Positions 55,855 through 64,000 of a stretch of 64,000 nt of DNA are shown here, piece by piece. The stretch comes from Tsuneonella flava (lineage in GTDB: Bacteria; Pseudomonadota; Alphaproteobacteria; Sphingomonadales; Sphingomonadaceae): the NCBI RefSeq assembly GCF_002870965.1, contig NZ_PHSO01000006.1, positions 434,001 through 498,000 of the forward strand, in the 5' to 3' direction. The notes beneath the pieces were generated by a model, which saw only the letters and a list, made by a program, of their open reading frames with translations, was not told the DNA's origin and ran no database searches. The translations under genes and the position numbers were made by a program. The number at the start of each line of letters is the position of its first letter. The first letter of the stretch is position 1.

Positions 55855-56178
55855 ATGCCCAGACCGCGCAAGCCCGCCAGCCCATTCCGCTATTCCAACT
55901 TCCTCGCCCGAGGTGATCCGGCTCGTGGTGATGATCTATGTCCGGTTTCCTCTGTCTCTGCGAAACGTCGAGGACCTGCTTTCTGAGCGCGGCATCGACA
56001 TCTGCCACGAGACTGTGTGGCACTTGAGGAACAGGTTCAGCTCGCTGTTTGCAGCCGGCGTTAGGCGCCAGTGGGTCAGCCGGATGCGGGAGGTCGGCAG
56101 TGAAAGTGGCACCTGGACGAGGTCTACGTGAAGATTAACAGCGACATACACTCCCTCTGGCGTGCAACCCTGTCCTGA
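55855..56178 (+). pseudogene. IS6-family transposase remnant
   Basis: N-terminal part of an IS6-type transposase in three frames. MPRPRKPASPFRYSN is in the first. SPEVIRLVVMIYVRFPLSLR, NVEDLLSERGIDICHETVWH and VRRQWVSRMR are in the second. WHLDEVYVKINSDIHSLWRA, with the first catalytic Asp, is in the third. At least two frameshifts and loss of the rest make it inactive. A possible IS end, GGCCCTGTCAGAGCAAATG, lies about 55 bp upstream. Confidence 0.8.
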
Positions 56179-56361
56179 GCTTGCCGATGGTGCACTTGCC
56201 GAGAGCTTCTTCTCCTCGCTCAAGCGCGAACGCATCCGGCGCCGGACCTACAAAACCCGCGAGGAAGCCCGGCAGGACGTGTCCGATTACGTCGAAATGT
56301 TCTACAACCCGGTGCGTAAGTAGGTCAGGAACGGGATACTGTCGCCCGCCCAGTTCGAATG
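56179..56361 (+). pseudogene. IS3-family transposase (orfB) C-terminal remnant
   Basis: Reads LADGALAESFFSSLKRERIR, RRTYKTREEARQDVSDYVEM, FYNPVRK, an internal TAG, then GILSPAQFE. This is the C-terminal rve-type end of IS3-family OrfB (NAxAESFFSxLKxERI...YNxxRxHxxLG). It is truncated and has internal stops. Confidence 0.8.
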
Positions 56362-56408
56362 ACAGCAGATTTTGAAAGCGGAAGGCGTCTTGAAAACTAG
56401 GGCTACTC

Positions 56409-56654
56409 ACAGCCTTTTTAGAATGTCTCTCTCTCCTCGTTGAGGGCACGGCTCTCCCGGCGAAGCTGCTCGTTCTAGAATGCCAGATCGGTATCGGGGC
56501 TGGTCGGTAAATCCTCCCTCCGATGCAAGCTCACCCCGCGGGTCAACGTCGACAGACCAATGCCCAAATCGGCCGCAACGCGCCTGCTCGGCAAACCGCT
56601 GGTCAGTGCAATGCGCACCGGTTCACGCTGAAACTCTGCTCCGTGTTTGATCAT
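56409..56654 (-). pseudogene. IS3-family orfA remnant
   Basis: On the minus strand: MIKHGAEFQREPVRIALTSG, LPSRRVAADLGIGLSTLTRG, then LHRREDLPTSPDTDLAF, a TAG, and NEQLRRESRALNEERE. This is the OrfA helix-turn-helix and leucine-zipper start of an IS3-type element. It is interrupted by a stop and lies inverted relative to the orfB fragment, showing a rearrangement. Confidence 0.75.
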
Positions 56655-56721
56655 ATCTTCGATCTCCTCGAATGAGCAATGTGCTCTCAGATGACGGACA
56701 CAAAACCGTTACAAGTCCACA

Positions 56722-57915
56722 CTGACCTTCAAAGAGATTGAGGCTGCGCTGCCGCGATGGAAACCATGGAAGCTACCAGATGAGAGGGGGCTCTATCCTC
56801 AAATCTCGCCGAACGGATCGAAGCGCTGGCACCTTCGATACTCTTTCCAAGGAGAGAAGAAGAAGATCAGCTTCGGCCCATTCCCCGATGTAAGTCTCAA
56901 GTCAGCTCGCGCAAAACGAGATGAAGCGCGCGCATTGGTTGCTGATGGCGTTGACCCGCTTCAGAAGCGCCGCGATCAAAAACTCGAAGCGCAGTTCGCA
57001 GCCGAACATACGTTCGCTTCCGTCGCGCGCGAATTTAACGCAAAGCGAGCGAATGACGGCGACAAGACGATCAGTGATGCTACCCGCAAAAAGAACGAGT
57101 GGCTGCTGTCGTTGGTCGAACCAAAAATCGGCCGCCTGCCGGTCAGGGAGATCACAGCACCGATGCTCCTTGCGGCATTGAACGACATTCAGGACTCTGG
57201 TCGGCGCGAGACTGCTCGAAGGCTCCGGTCGCTTGTTGGGCGCGTGCTCAATTATGCTATCGCGACTGGCCGTGCAGGCAACAATCCTGCTCCGGCGCTG
57301 CGCGGCGCGCTGACGACACCGTCTGTTCGCCATCACCCCGCAGTGATCGAGCCAAAGGCGCTAGGAGAGCTGCTGCGAGCAATTGATGGGCATAGCGGCT
57401 TCCCGTCCACCAATGCCGCGATGAAGCTCTCGGCGCACCTCTTCCAGCGCCCTGGTGAGATCCGCACGATGAAGTGGGCTGATGTCGATTTCGACGCAGC
57501 TATCTGGACGATCCCGGCGGGTAAAACCAAGATGCGTCGTGAGCACCGAGTGCCTCTTTCTCGGCAGGCAATCAGCATCATTCGTTCCATGAAGGACGTC
57601 GCCGCCTACAGCGAATATGTATTTCCGAGCTTCAACCCCAAGAAGCCGCTCTCCGAGAACGCCGTCACCGGCGCGCTCAAGCGGATGGGATATGGGGGAA
57701 TCATGACTGCCCATGGTTTCCGCACGACCGCCTCCTCGCTGCTGAACGAGAGTAACGAGTTTCATCCTGATGCCATCGAACGCGCTTTGGCGCACCAGGA
57801 CAGCAATGCCGTCCGTGCAGTCTACAACCGCACGCAATATTGGGACGAGCGCGTTAGGATGATGCAGTGGTGGTCGGACAAGATCGATTCTCTGAAGCAG
57901 ATGAATGCGGTCTAG
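56722..57915 (+). CDS. P4-type tyrosine integrase without an ordinary start codon
   Basis: About 397 residues if read from the CTG at 56722. N-terminal Arm (DUF4102) domain: LTFKEIEAALPRWKPWKLPD, GLYPQISPNGSKRWHLRYSF, KISFGPFPDVSLKSARAKRD. Core-binding domain: FASVAREFNAKRANDGDKTI. Catalytic domain: Arg in LFQRPGEIRTMKWADVDF, HGFRTTASSLLNE, ALAHQDSNAVRAVYNRTQYW with the Tyr. The reading frame is open from the TGA at 56692, but no ATG, GTG or TTG occurs before the Arm domain. The first usable start is TTG 56935, inside that domain. Either CTG is used or the 5' end was lost when the IS fragments inserted. Integrase of the island to the right, most likely. Confidence 0.82.
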   Translation: MTFKEIEAALPRWKPWKLPDERGLYPQISPNGSKRWHLRYSFQGEKKKISFGPFPDVSLKSARAKRDEARALVADGVDPLQKRRDQKLEAQFAAEHTFASVAREFNAKRANDGDKTISDATRKKNEWLLSLVEPKIGRLPVREITAPMLLAALNDIQDSGRRETARRLRSLVGRVLNYAIATGRAGNNPAPALRGALTTPSVRHHPAVIEPKALGELLRAIDGHSGFPSTNAAMKLSAHLFQRPGEIRTMKWADVDFDAAIWTIPAGKTKMRREHRVPLSRQAISIIRSMKDVAAYSEYVFPSFNPKKPLSENAVTGALKRMGYGGIMTAHGFRTTASSLLNESNEFHPDAIERALAHQDSNAVRAVYNRTQYWDERVRMMQWWSDKIDSLKQMNAV

Positions 57916-58445
57916 AGGTTTGGCGGCCGAATGGAAAAAGACCCCCAAACTGAACCCCCGCAACATGCGAATTCACGCAATCCCCGGCGACCAAGCGCGA
58001 AGTTCGAACCAAATTTTCTAAATGATTTTCAATTATTTTTGCTTAATCGCGATGCTACACGAAGAAGCTACTGGTGCCCAGAAGAGGCATCACATTCGGA
58101 CTACTTTTCTACGTCTTATCAGATAGTTAGGAATTCGGGCGTCTGCGAAAAGCCCTCAAAAGGCCCTCAAAAGTCGCCTAATGCATTGGTTCGGTGCCTT
58201 TTTCAGGACTCAAAATTGACTCTACGTTTTCGAAAGACAAGCTCAATCGACGTACGCTTTGCGCCTTAATATCGGCCATCGAGGTCAGAGCGCTGATTGC
58301 CCGAGAGCGGTCATGGTCGATGCCCTCCTAACTTTCGCTTTGGGGTTTTGCTAGATTGAGCTGCGACCACTGTTCATTTGCGCATCGGACACGGAAATTT
58401 GGTGTGGGTCGTAGCATTCGCCCCCTGGACTTTGGCTGTGTGAAG
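57916..58445. other. Intergenic region between integrase and M28 peptidase
   Basis: About 530 bp between convergent genes, A/T-richer than average, with a short tandem repeat (GCCCTCAAAAG twice at about 58151-58172). No gene I can support and no tRNA or clear att core seen. An integration site could lie here. Confidence 0.45.
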
Positions 58446-59651
58446 TCAATCCTCGCCGAATGCCGCCTTCTCGATAAGCCACGCAGCGTCCATCATCGTG
58501 ATTTGACGGTGCAATTCAAAGTCGAGGTTGCTCGATATGTCGCGGGCCGTGTGCTCGTGTGGGTAGGCGCCGTCGGCGCCCTCGATCGTCAGTACTGCAG
58601 GAATTCCTTTGTCGATGAACGGCACATGGTCGCTGGCATACGGGCTAAGCGAGACCTGCGTTTCAAGTTCTGTGTAGGTCTTTGCCATATCGGCCAGATC
58701 GTCGATGACTGTCTGGGAGAGCGGCGCGCCTTCAAGCAAAACTGTGAGTTCCTGCATGTTGCGGCTGCCCGCCATATCGATATTGACGACGCCGCTCAAA
58801 CGATCCCGGTCGGCGCCGTCGAGCAACTCTACGAAGTGCCTGCTGCCATGCAAGCCCTGTTCTTCACCTCCGAACAGTACAAGGCAAACGTCATGCTTGA
58901 GCTCGGCAAAGCTGCTAAGTGCAACTGCAGCCTGCATCACCGTTACCGATCCCGTAGCATTATCATCCGCGCCCGGAGCTCGCGCACCGTCGCCGCCTTC
59001 GTGATTCACCGAATCTAGGTGAGCACCGATCACATACAATTTGGGGTTCGCTGCTGCCCCGCGGCGTCTGGCCACCAAGTTCCAGGACCTAGTGTCGCCA
59101 AGCGGAAATTCCTGACGCTCAAGTTCACAACCGGCGCCCTCGAGAATGGTCTCACAGATATCGAGAGCCTCGAGATAACCCGCTTCCGCAGAATGACGCG
59201 AATGGATCGCCGCCAGTCGCTCAACTTGAAGGCGCAATTCATCAGCCGAAATCGCTCCAACGGCATCGGCAATTTCAGATCGTCTCGGCCGCGCGGTTCC
59301 TTTCCGCAGTCCCATGTCGAGAGCACCGTCCTCGTAGGGGACCACAGCGAAACATCCCGGCTCCTCGACCCATTCTTTGTTTTCCGGCCAATCGATCAGG
59401 AGATACCGGCCGTGGTCGACAATGACTCTGGCATCTGGGTTCGCGCGCTGAAAACTTCTGCCTTTCTGAGCGACAATCATGAAATCGCCTTGCGCAGTCA
59501 CCTTCGTGCCCCGCATGCTCATATCGCGAGGCGGTGGGTTACGGGTGATCGTTAGACTGCCGAGGCGGCTTACAGCTTCGCCCCGAGAAGCCGCAGTCGT
59601 TCGTCCGGCCTTTGCAGCCCTTTCATCCATCCAGGACAGATACAAATCCAT
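58446..59651 (-). CDS. M28 family zinc aminopeptidase
   Basis: 401 residues from the ATG at 59651. The C-terminal M28 domain has co-catalytic zinc motifs: GAHLDSV, PGADDNATGSVTVM, LFGGEEQGLHGSRHF, VVNIDMAG and YPHEHTARD. The Glu-Glu base pair of GGEEQG is intact. About 150 residues precede this domain, of unknown fold, with no signal peptide, so it may be cytosolic or use another export route. It is the last gene of the right-edge operon, 1 bp after the decarboxylase stop. Releases N-terminal amino acids from peptides by family; substrate unknown. Confidence 0.88.
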   Translation of the reverse strand: MDLYLSWMDERAAKAGRTTAASRGEAVSRLGSLTITRNPPPRDMSMRGTKVTAQGDFMIVAQKGRSFQRANPDARVIVDHGRYLLIDWPENKEWVEEPGCFAVVPYEDGALDMGLRKGTARPRRSEIADAVGAISADELRLQVERLAAIHSRHSAEAGYLEALDICETILEGAGCELERQEFPLGDTRSWNLVARRRGAAANPKLYVIGAHLDSVNHEGGDGARAPGADDNATGSVTVMQAAVALSSFAELKHDVCLVLFGGEEQGLHGSRHFVELLDGADRDRLSGVVNIDMAGSRNMQELTVLLEGAPLSQTVIDDLADMAKTYTELETQVSLSPYASDHVPFIDKGIPAVLTIEGADGAYPHEHTARDISSNLDFELHRQITMMDAAWLIEKAAFGED

Positions 59652-59652
59652 T

Positions 59653-61293
59653 TCAGCTGTTCTCCGGGGGCAGGTCGCGCGCTGAAACGCGAGCGGATAT
59701 AAGGCCGACGCCCTTCCAATCTTCGGCGGCAGTAAGCGCCGCCGCCAGCTCCTCGGGAGTAGAAACCGTTTCCGTGTGCGACACACCCATCGATTTGGCG
59801 AAACCCGTGTAATCCCACCGGTTCAAGCCGACATACGGAAGAGGATCGCGATCAGGATCCCGATACCAGCTTGCGTCGATGAGATACTGCTCGATGGCAT
59901 ACATTCCGTTGTCGATAACGATGACCACTGCCTCGATCCCGGCCCTGACCATTGCGGACAGCCCTTGCCCCGTTATCTGGAAGCCGCCGTCGCCGCAGAT
60001 TACGAGCGGCCGGCGTGCATCAGCCAGACCCGCGCCGACAGCAGCGCCGATCGAATGCCCGATCGACAGCCAAACGGGACAGCACATGAAGGCATTACGT
60101 CCAGGCATTTTGAGATCGGCAGACGGATAACTGCCGAGGCAGGTATCATGCACAATCTGCCAGTCTTCCGATAAATGGGAATCTATCGTGCTGTATAACT
60201 GCTCGTGGGTCAGTTCGGTCGGCGACTCCTGCTCAACCCAGCTGCGTCGCTCGGCGTAGTCTCCCACGGGATCGATATCAGCCGGTCGCGGCGCGCTGGA
60301 GTAGTTGCCCTTTGCCAGGTTTTCCAACACCGGGCCAAGCTCGGCACGGCGCGGTACCTCGGCGCCGAAACGCGCCAGACCGTCGCCGACTGCAATCATT
60401 TTATCGAAGGAATCGCGAACCAGGAGCGTATGATCAATTCCGAAAACGCACCCCAATGTGATGAGGCAGTCGGAACTCTCGATTACTTCCCTAACGGGCT
60501 TGGGCGCGAGATCGCTGTCGTAAACTCCGACAAAACCTGCCGTATCTTCCGGAATTACGGTCTTAGCGAGCAAGGTTGAAGCCCATGGCAGTCCCGAATG
60601 CGCGAGAAATTGCTCTGCGCTTTTGTAGAGACCATATCTTGCGACTTCGGCCCCAACCAAAACGGCGGGCTTTTGCGCAGCCGAAAGGCGATCCTGGACG
60701 GCGGCAGCAATTTCTTCCTCCAGTCCGGTCGGATTGCGCGACGGATCGAGCGCGTTGTTCCGCACCGAGCATTCAGCAGTCCATAGGTCTTGAGGAATTT
60801 CAATGTAAACCGGCCGTTTCTCACGCATCGCCACTGTCACGGCGTGGTCAATCGCGGAGGCCGCCTCGCCGGCATGCTCGATTCTCACTGCAAAGGCCGT
60901 AACGTCCCGAAAAGCTGCCAAATCCGTTAAGTGTCGGCCCGTAGAATGAGAAAACAGAATTCCGTATTGCCGCTCGTAGGCGATATCCTTCGCTCCGGGG
61001 CCGCCGTTAATGACAACCACCGGGCTTCGCTCAACGAATGCCCCGGCTACGGCATTGATAAGGCTTAGAGTGCCGACGCCGTAGGACACCGAGACGGCGC
61101 CCAATCCCCGCAAGCGCGCATAGCCGTCCGCAGCATATCCGGCGTCTAGCTCGCTGCTGTTGACGATAGTCCGCAGTCCCGCAGAGATGGCACTCTCAAA
61201 CACTTTGGCGCATGATGTTCCGGGTATTCCGAAAAGGACCTTGACGCCGTTCTCTTGAAGGCGCCGGACGAGATAATCGGCAATGTTCGCCAT
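59653..61293 (-). CDS. TPP-dependent 2-keto acid decarboxylase (indolepyruvate/phenylpyruvate type)
   Basis: 546 residues with three thiamine-enzyme domains. N-terminal: FGIPGTSCAKVFESAI and the activating Glu48 in SSELDAGYAADGYAR. Middle: KPAVLVGAEVARYGLYKSAE. C-terminal TPP site: ICGDGGFQITGQGLSAMVRA, then VIDNGMYAIEQYLID, the GDG...N pattern binding magnesium and diphosphate. The closest match by style is IpdC/PDC decarboxylases, which turn 2-keto acids into aldehydes. Its start overlaps the amine oxidase stop by 1 base (TGATG). Confidence 0.88.
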   Translation of the reverse strand: MANIADYLVRRLQENGVKVLFGIPGTSCAKVFESAISAGLRTIVNSSELDAGYAADGYARLRGLGAVSVSYGVGTLSLINAVAGAFVERSPVVVINGGPGAKDIAYERQYGILFSHSTGRHLTDLAAFRDVTAFAVRIEHAGEAASAIDHAVTVAMREKRPVYIEIPQDLWTAECSVRNNALDPSRNPTGLEEEIAAAVQDRLSAAQKPAVLVGAEVARYGLYKSAEQFLAHSGLPWASTLLAKTVIPEDTAGFVGVYDSDLAPKPVREVIESSDCLITLGCVFGIDHTLLVRDSFDKMIAVGDGLARFGAEVPRRAELGPVLENLAKGNYSSAPRPADIDPVGDYAERRSWVEQESPTELTHEQLYSTIDSHLSEDWQIVHDTCLGSYPSADLKMPGRNAFMCCPVWLSIGHSIGAAVGAGLADARRPLVICGDGGFQITGQGLSAMVRAGIEAVVIVIDNGMYAIEQYLIDASWYRDPDRDPLPYVGLNRWDYTGFAKSMGVSHTETVSTPEELAAALTAAEDWKGVGLISARVSARDLPPENS

Positions 61294-62810
61294 CAGTTAG
61301 CCGCCTCGATCGATGCGATTTGTTCGACGGCCCGCAGGCCGGAAGAAATCGCGCCTTGTATCCATGAATGGTGTAGCGAAGCGTGTTCACCGGCCAAAAC
61401 GATCCGCCCCTCCCTTTCCATCAAAGGCCCATGAAGTTCGGTCTGGTCGCCGGGATGGTAAAACGCATATGCGCCGGCGCTCCATGGATGGTCTTTCCAC
61501 GACCAAGTAACGAGGTCTTCAATCTGATCGGGATCGCTCCTCAAACATTCATGGAGGATCGCAAGGTCATCTACGACAGTCTCGCGATCCATGCCCACCA
61601 TTCGCCTGGCGGTCTGGCCCCAGCTGTAGGAGGCCAAGAGGACCGAGGGTTCACGCGATTTCTCTTCGGACATTTCGACGGCATTGTCCGAAGGGTACCA
61701 AGTCGACCCCAGAACTCCGTCGCTTACCGAGCCCCCGCCGAAAATTCCGTCTTCAACTTCCCAAAAGCGCGATTTGGTCAGCGCTAGAACCTTGGTGGAG
61801 TCGTCGTAATTGACGCGACGTATCGCATCTGCCTTTCGCGGTGACCATCCTTGAGCGTAATCGATCCGCGGCAAGACGCCGAGCGGCACTGTGCAGATCA
61901 GCCAGTCTGCTTGATAGGTTTTGCGCTGTCCGTTCTGTTGGGCGTATACCGTCACCCCGCCATCGGACTGCTCCATCGCGACCACAGGAGCGCCGAACAC
62001 GACCGGATTCCCCAATTTGGCAGCAATACCGTGAGGCAACTGATCAAGTCCGCCGGCAACTTCGTCAAACGGTTCGGCCCAAACACCTTCCAGTTCTTCA
62101 CGCAGATGTTCAGCCAAACCGAATTGCAGTGTCGTTTCAAGATTCCAGCTGCTTGCTAGCAACTGTATCGCCTCGCTGCTGAGCCCCGATTGCAGGAACT
62201 GTCCATGAAGGGAAAGCTCATCAAGGCGCATCGAACCGAGAAATTCGGGTGAATGACGATAAAGATCTTCCTGTTCGGCATCGCTTAAAGCCGCTGCAAG
62301 TGTGCCGACCGCGCGCTGCCACAGCTGTAGATCGGTAAGAAGTTTCTCATCCTCCAACAGATCGAACAACTGACGAGCTTTCTCGGCTTCGCCCATCCGA
62401 TATTTACCGCCCCTGATCGATAGCCAGGCCTTCTCGTTTGCAAAAACAAAGGGACGCATCGTCAGCCCGAGCTGGTCGATATAGAAACGGGTAAGTTCGT
62501 GATCTTGCGGAATGCGCATTGCCCCTGCTTCACCGTAACGGCCGCCGTCAAAACGAAGCGTGCGAACGCGGCCGCCCGCGTGAAATTCGTCGGCCTCCAA
62601 GACCGTCACCTCGTAACCCAGCGACTCCAATTCGAGCGCTGCGCACAGTCCCGCCATCCCAGCACCGACGACAAGGACTTTGCGTCCCGGCGGTGCCTTT
62701 CCCAGCGAGCGGACAGTCTCGACCTCTTCCGGGATTTCTCTTGCGGCTTTCCGAACCCGCAGCGTCGCTTCCCGTTCTACGCTTCTTGAGCCGAAACCGC
62801 GCCGGATCAT
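61293..62810 (-). CDS. Flavin monoamine/L-amino acid oxidase family protein
   Basis: 505 residues. FAD-binding GAGMAGLCAALELESLGYEV (residues 49-68), the acidic strand end LEADEFHAGGRVRT, and EAGAMRIPQDHELTRFYIDQ. The C-terminal signature is IVLAGEHASLHHSWIQGAIS followed by SGLRAV. FAD amine oxidases convert amines or L-amino acids to imines with H2O2. The start at 62810 is chosen for the ATGA overlap with the protease gene upstream. The MRIP stretch near residue 105 resembles tryptophan monooxygenase and L-amino acid oxidases; exact substrate unknown. Confidence 0.9.
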   Translation of the reverse strand: MIRRGFGSRSVEREATLRVRKAAREIPEEVETVRSLGKAPPGRKVLVVGAGMAGLCAALELESLGYEVTVLEADEFHAGGRVRTLRFDGGRYGEAGAMRIPQDHELTRFYIDQLGLTMRPFVFANEKAWLSIRGGKYRMGEAEKARQLFDLLEDEKLLTDLQLWQRAVGTLAAALSDAEQEDLYRHSPEFLGSMRLDELSLHGQFLQSGLSSEAIQLLASSWNLETTLQFGLAEHLREELEGVWAEPFDEVAGGLDQLPHGIAAKLGNPVVFGAPVVAMEQSDGGVTVYAQQNGQRKTYQADWLICTVPLGVLPRIDYAQGWSPRKADAIRRVNYDDSTKVLALTKSRFWEVEDGIFGGGSVSDGVLGSTWYPSDNAVEMSEEKSREPSVLLASYSWGQTARRMVGMDRETVVDDLAILHECLRSDPDQIEDLVTWSWKDHPWSAGAYAFYHPGDQTELHGPLMEREGRIVLAGEHASLHHSWIQGAISSGLRAVEQIASIEAAN

Positions 62811-63874
62811 TCGCTTTCTCCGTCGCCGACCGAAACCCAATCAACGCCGTCGAAAACCTCTTCCGCAGCCTGACCCTCCCTTCCGAAAGCGTTCGCCGCA
62901 AGGATTTTCGCGGTTGCGCGCTGCGCGGGCTCTTCCGGTTCAGCAAGACCTTTTGAGCGCAGCAAGCCGGACCGATTCCCCTGAAGGGTGGCTCGCATTC
63001 GTTCCACTTGTCCGCGCGAAAACATGATCATCGCGGAATCGTTCACGTAATCCATGAAGTTCATGAAGAGGTCGCCGTGTGGCGCATTGTTGCAGCTAAT
63101 CGACGGATAGGTCGGCGTCCCGTAATTGGCTCCGGCTTGGTTAGGGGTATCGTCGACATTGTCGGATCGCGTACACATGTTGCCGTCGTCGCCCCAGATA
63201 TGCAAAAGATTGAGCCAATGGCCGACTTCGTGTGTTGCGGTTCTTCCCAGATCGAAGTCAGGGCGGGCCGTGCCGCCAACGCCGAAACAAGTGTAGTCAA
63301 TGACCACGCCGTCGCGCCAAGGGGCCGAGCCGGGGAAAGCAGCAAATCCGAGCGGGTTACGGCTCATATTGCATACCCAGATGTTGAGATAGCTCTCGGT
63401 CGGCCAAGCCACCGACCCTGTGCCGGCCAGCATCAATTCGCGAGCGATCTGTAACGTAAGGCTCTCATTTGGATTGAAATGAGCTGGGAAGCGTTCGATC
63501 GTGGTCTGCTTGCGGATAATGCCGTCGGTAGGCCGGCCCGCAGGATCGCGTGTGGCCAGGGCGAACTCGATTTGAGCATCTTCCGCCAAGTGAGCGAAAG
63601 CTTGCGGGATCTGCGAGCGATCTTGATTTAACGCACGAAAATCTTGGTTCAGAACCTCGATCTGGCGATTAATTTGCTCATCGGAGACCTGGAATTCTTC
63701 ACGCGCAGCCACCACATGCACCGCGACCGGGATGCGTACTATTCCCTCAAGCGGTGCACGTCTCAGCGAAGCGGTAAGAGCTTCCTCCATACGACGTGTC
63801 TGAGCGTATCCGGTTTCCGCCTCGACCGCTTCGAAATGAAGCGGCATTGTTCCGCACATTCTTTCTGTCGCCAT
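62807..63874 (-). CDS. M43 (pappalysin-like) zinc metalloprotease
   Basis: 355 residues. The metzincin motif HEVGHWLNLLHIWG is at about 214-227, with a Met-turn MNFMDYVND downstream. Also FGVGGTARPDFDLGRTATHE and the prodomain-like start MCGTMPLHFEAVEAE, whose Cys7 could act as a cysteine switch (inference). No signal peptide is seen, unusual for the family. Ribosome site GGGGGAG precedes the ATG at 63874. First complete gene of the operon after RidA. Confidence 0.88.
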   Translation of the reverse strand: MATERMCGTMPLHFEAVEAETGYAQTRRMEEALTASLRRAPLEGIVRIPVAVHVVAAREEFQVSDEQINRQIEVLNQDFRALNQDRSQIPQAFAHLAEDAQIEFALATRDPAGRPTDGIIRKQTTIERFPAHFNPNESLTLQIARELMLAGTGSVAWPTESYLNIWVCNMSRNPLGFAAFPGSAPWRDGVVIDYTCFGVGGTARPDFDLGRTATHEVGHWLNLLHIWGDDGNMCTRSDNVDDTPNQAGANYGTPTYPSISCNNAPHGDLFMNFMDYVNDSAMIMFSRGQVERMRATLQGNRSGLLRSKGLAEPEEPAQRATAKILAANAFGREGQAAEEVFDGVDWVSVGDGESE

Positions 63875-63904
63875 CTTATCTCCCCCTGTATTGCGCCTGT
63901 TTGC

Positions 63905-64000
63905 CTAACTCCTGATTGCAGCGACTACCGATACCTCGACAAGAAAATCAGGCGCGAGAAGCTCGCAGACAATTGTCGTGCGTGCCGGAGCCGCATTACT
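63905..64000 (-). CDS. RidA family protein, C-terminal end only
   Basis: Only 31 C-terminal residues are visible (PARTTIVCELLAPDFLVEVS, then VVAAIRS), the start being beyond the right edge. The PARTTIV...LVEV pattern is the RidA/YjgF C terminus with its conserved Arg. RidA proteins hydrolyse reactive enamines and imines to keto acids and ammonia. It is 30 bp upstream of the protease gene in the same operon, next to a flavin oxidase that would make an imine. Confidence 0.82.
   Translation of the reverse strand, partial: SNAAPARTTIVCELLAPDFLVEVSVVAAIRS

Noticed and set aside
57931-58269. 112-codon plus-strand frame after the integrase
   Set aside because: Low-complexity, poor start and no motif; treated as non-coding.

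Overview
The window looks like chromosomal DNA of a GC-rich alphaproteobacterium, most likely a sphingomonad (Sphingomonadales, Erythrobacteraceae or Sphingomonadaceae). I infer this from gene content and protein style: a large TonB-dependent receptor with its own TonB, a PEP-CTERM choice-of-anchor A protein, a DUF885 peptidase, a 3TM holin, DUF2827 and TPR glycosyltransferase clusters, and alphaproteobacterial intergenic palindromic repeats. No 16S gene is present, so the assignment rests on protein recognition only.

Layout. 1-3.8 kb, minus strand: ftsH (cut by the left edge), then phosphomannose isomerase and GDP-mannose pyrophosphorylase in a translationally coupled pair. 3.9-9.8 kb: a TonB and TonB-dependent receptor pair, a 2OG-Fe(II) oxygenase and a NupC nucleoside transporter. 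9.9-12.5 kb: a queuosine-precursor transporter and a PiT phosphate transporter. 12.5-14.6 kb: a PEP-CTERM surface protein bracketed by two direct copies of a composite intergenic repeat. 14.5-17.4 kb: a LacI regulator and a DUF885 peptidase. 17.5-21.2 kb, plus strand: a holin, a small protein with a putative ADP-ribosyltransferase-like partner, then aroQ, accB and accC. 22-34 kb, minus strand: a 12-kb block with an S41 peptidase module, an AGE-family epimerase, two TPR-GT9-like glycosyltransferases and three DUF2827 proteins, most joined by 4-bp ATGA or GTGA overlaps. 34.4-35.5 kb: a tyrosine recombinase flanked by a perfect 15-bp inverted repeat. 35.9-41.4 kb: msrA, an exported methyltransferase-like protein, N-carbamoylputrescine amidase, folK overlapping tRNA-Lys, and a GAF-PAS-PAS-GGDEF-EAL protein. 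41.7-45.5 kb: a GAF-Fis regulator with aldehyde and alcohol dehydrogenases. 45.6-48.7 kb: a gtr-type O-antigen modification cassette. 48.7-49.8 kb: a calcium/proton antiporter.

50.3-53.5 kb is a compact nitric-oxide defence island. A divergent NsrR-type regulator and two NsrR-like operators face a truncated globin, an alternative oxidase, a YeaR/TehB-like DUF1971 protein and flavohaemoglobin. 53.7-55.7 kb is an Rrf2-DoxX-oxidoreductase operon. 55.8-56.7 kb is a graveyard of IS6 and IS3 fragments. An integrase lacking an ordinary start codon follows, and to its right, facing it, lies an operon that runs off the right edge: RidA, M43 metalloprotease, flavin amine oxidase, TPP-dependent 2-keto acid decarboxylase, M28 peptidase.

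Two stretches look most like undescribed systems. The first is the right-edge operon, whose enzymes chain logically (peptide to amino acid, to imine, to keto acid, to aldehyde) and which sits beside an integrase. The second is the recombinase whose gene is bracketed by its own perfect inverted repeat.
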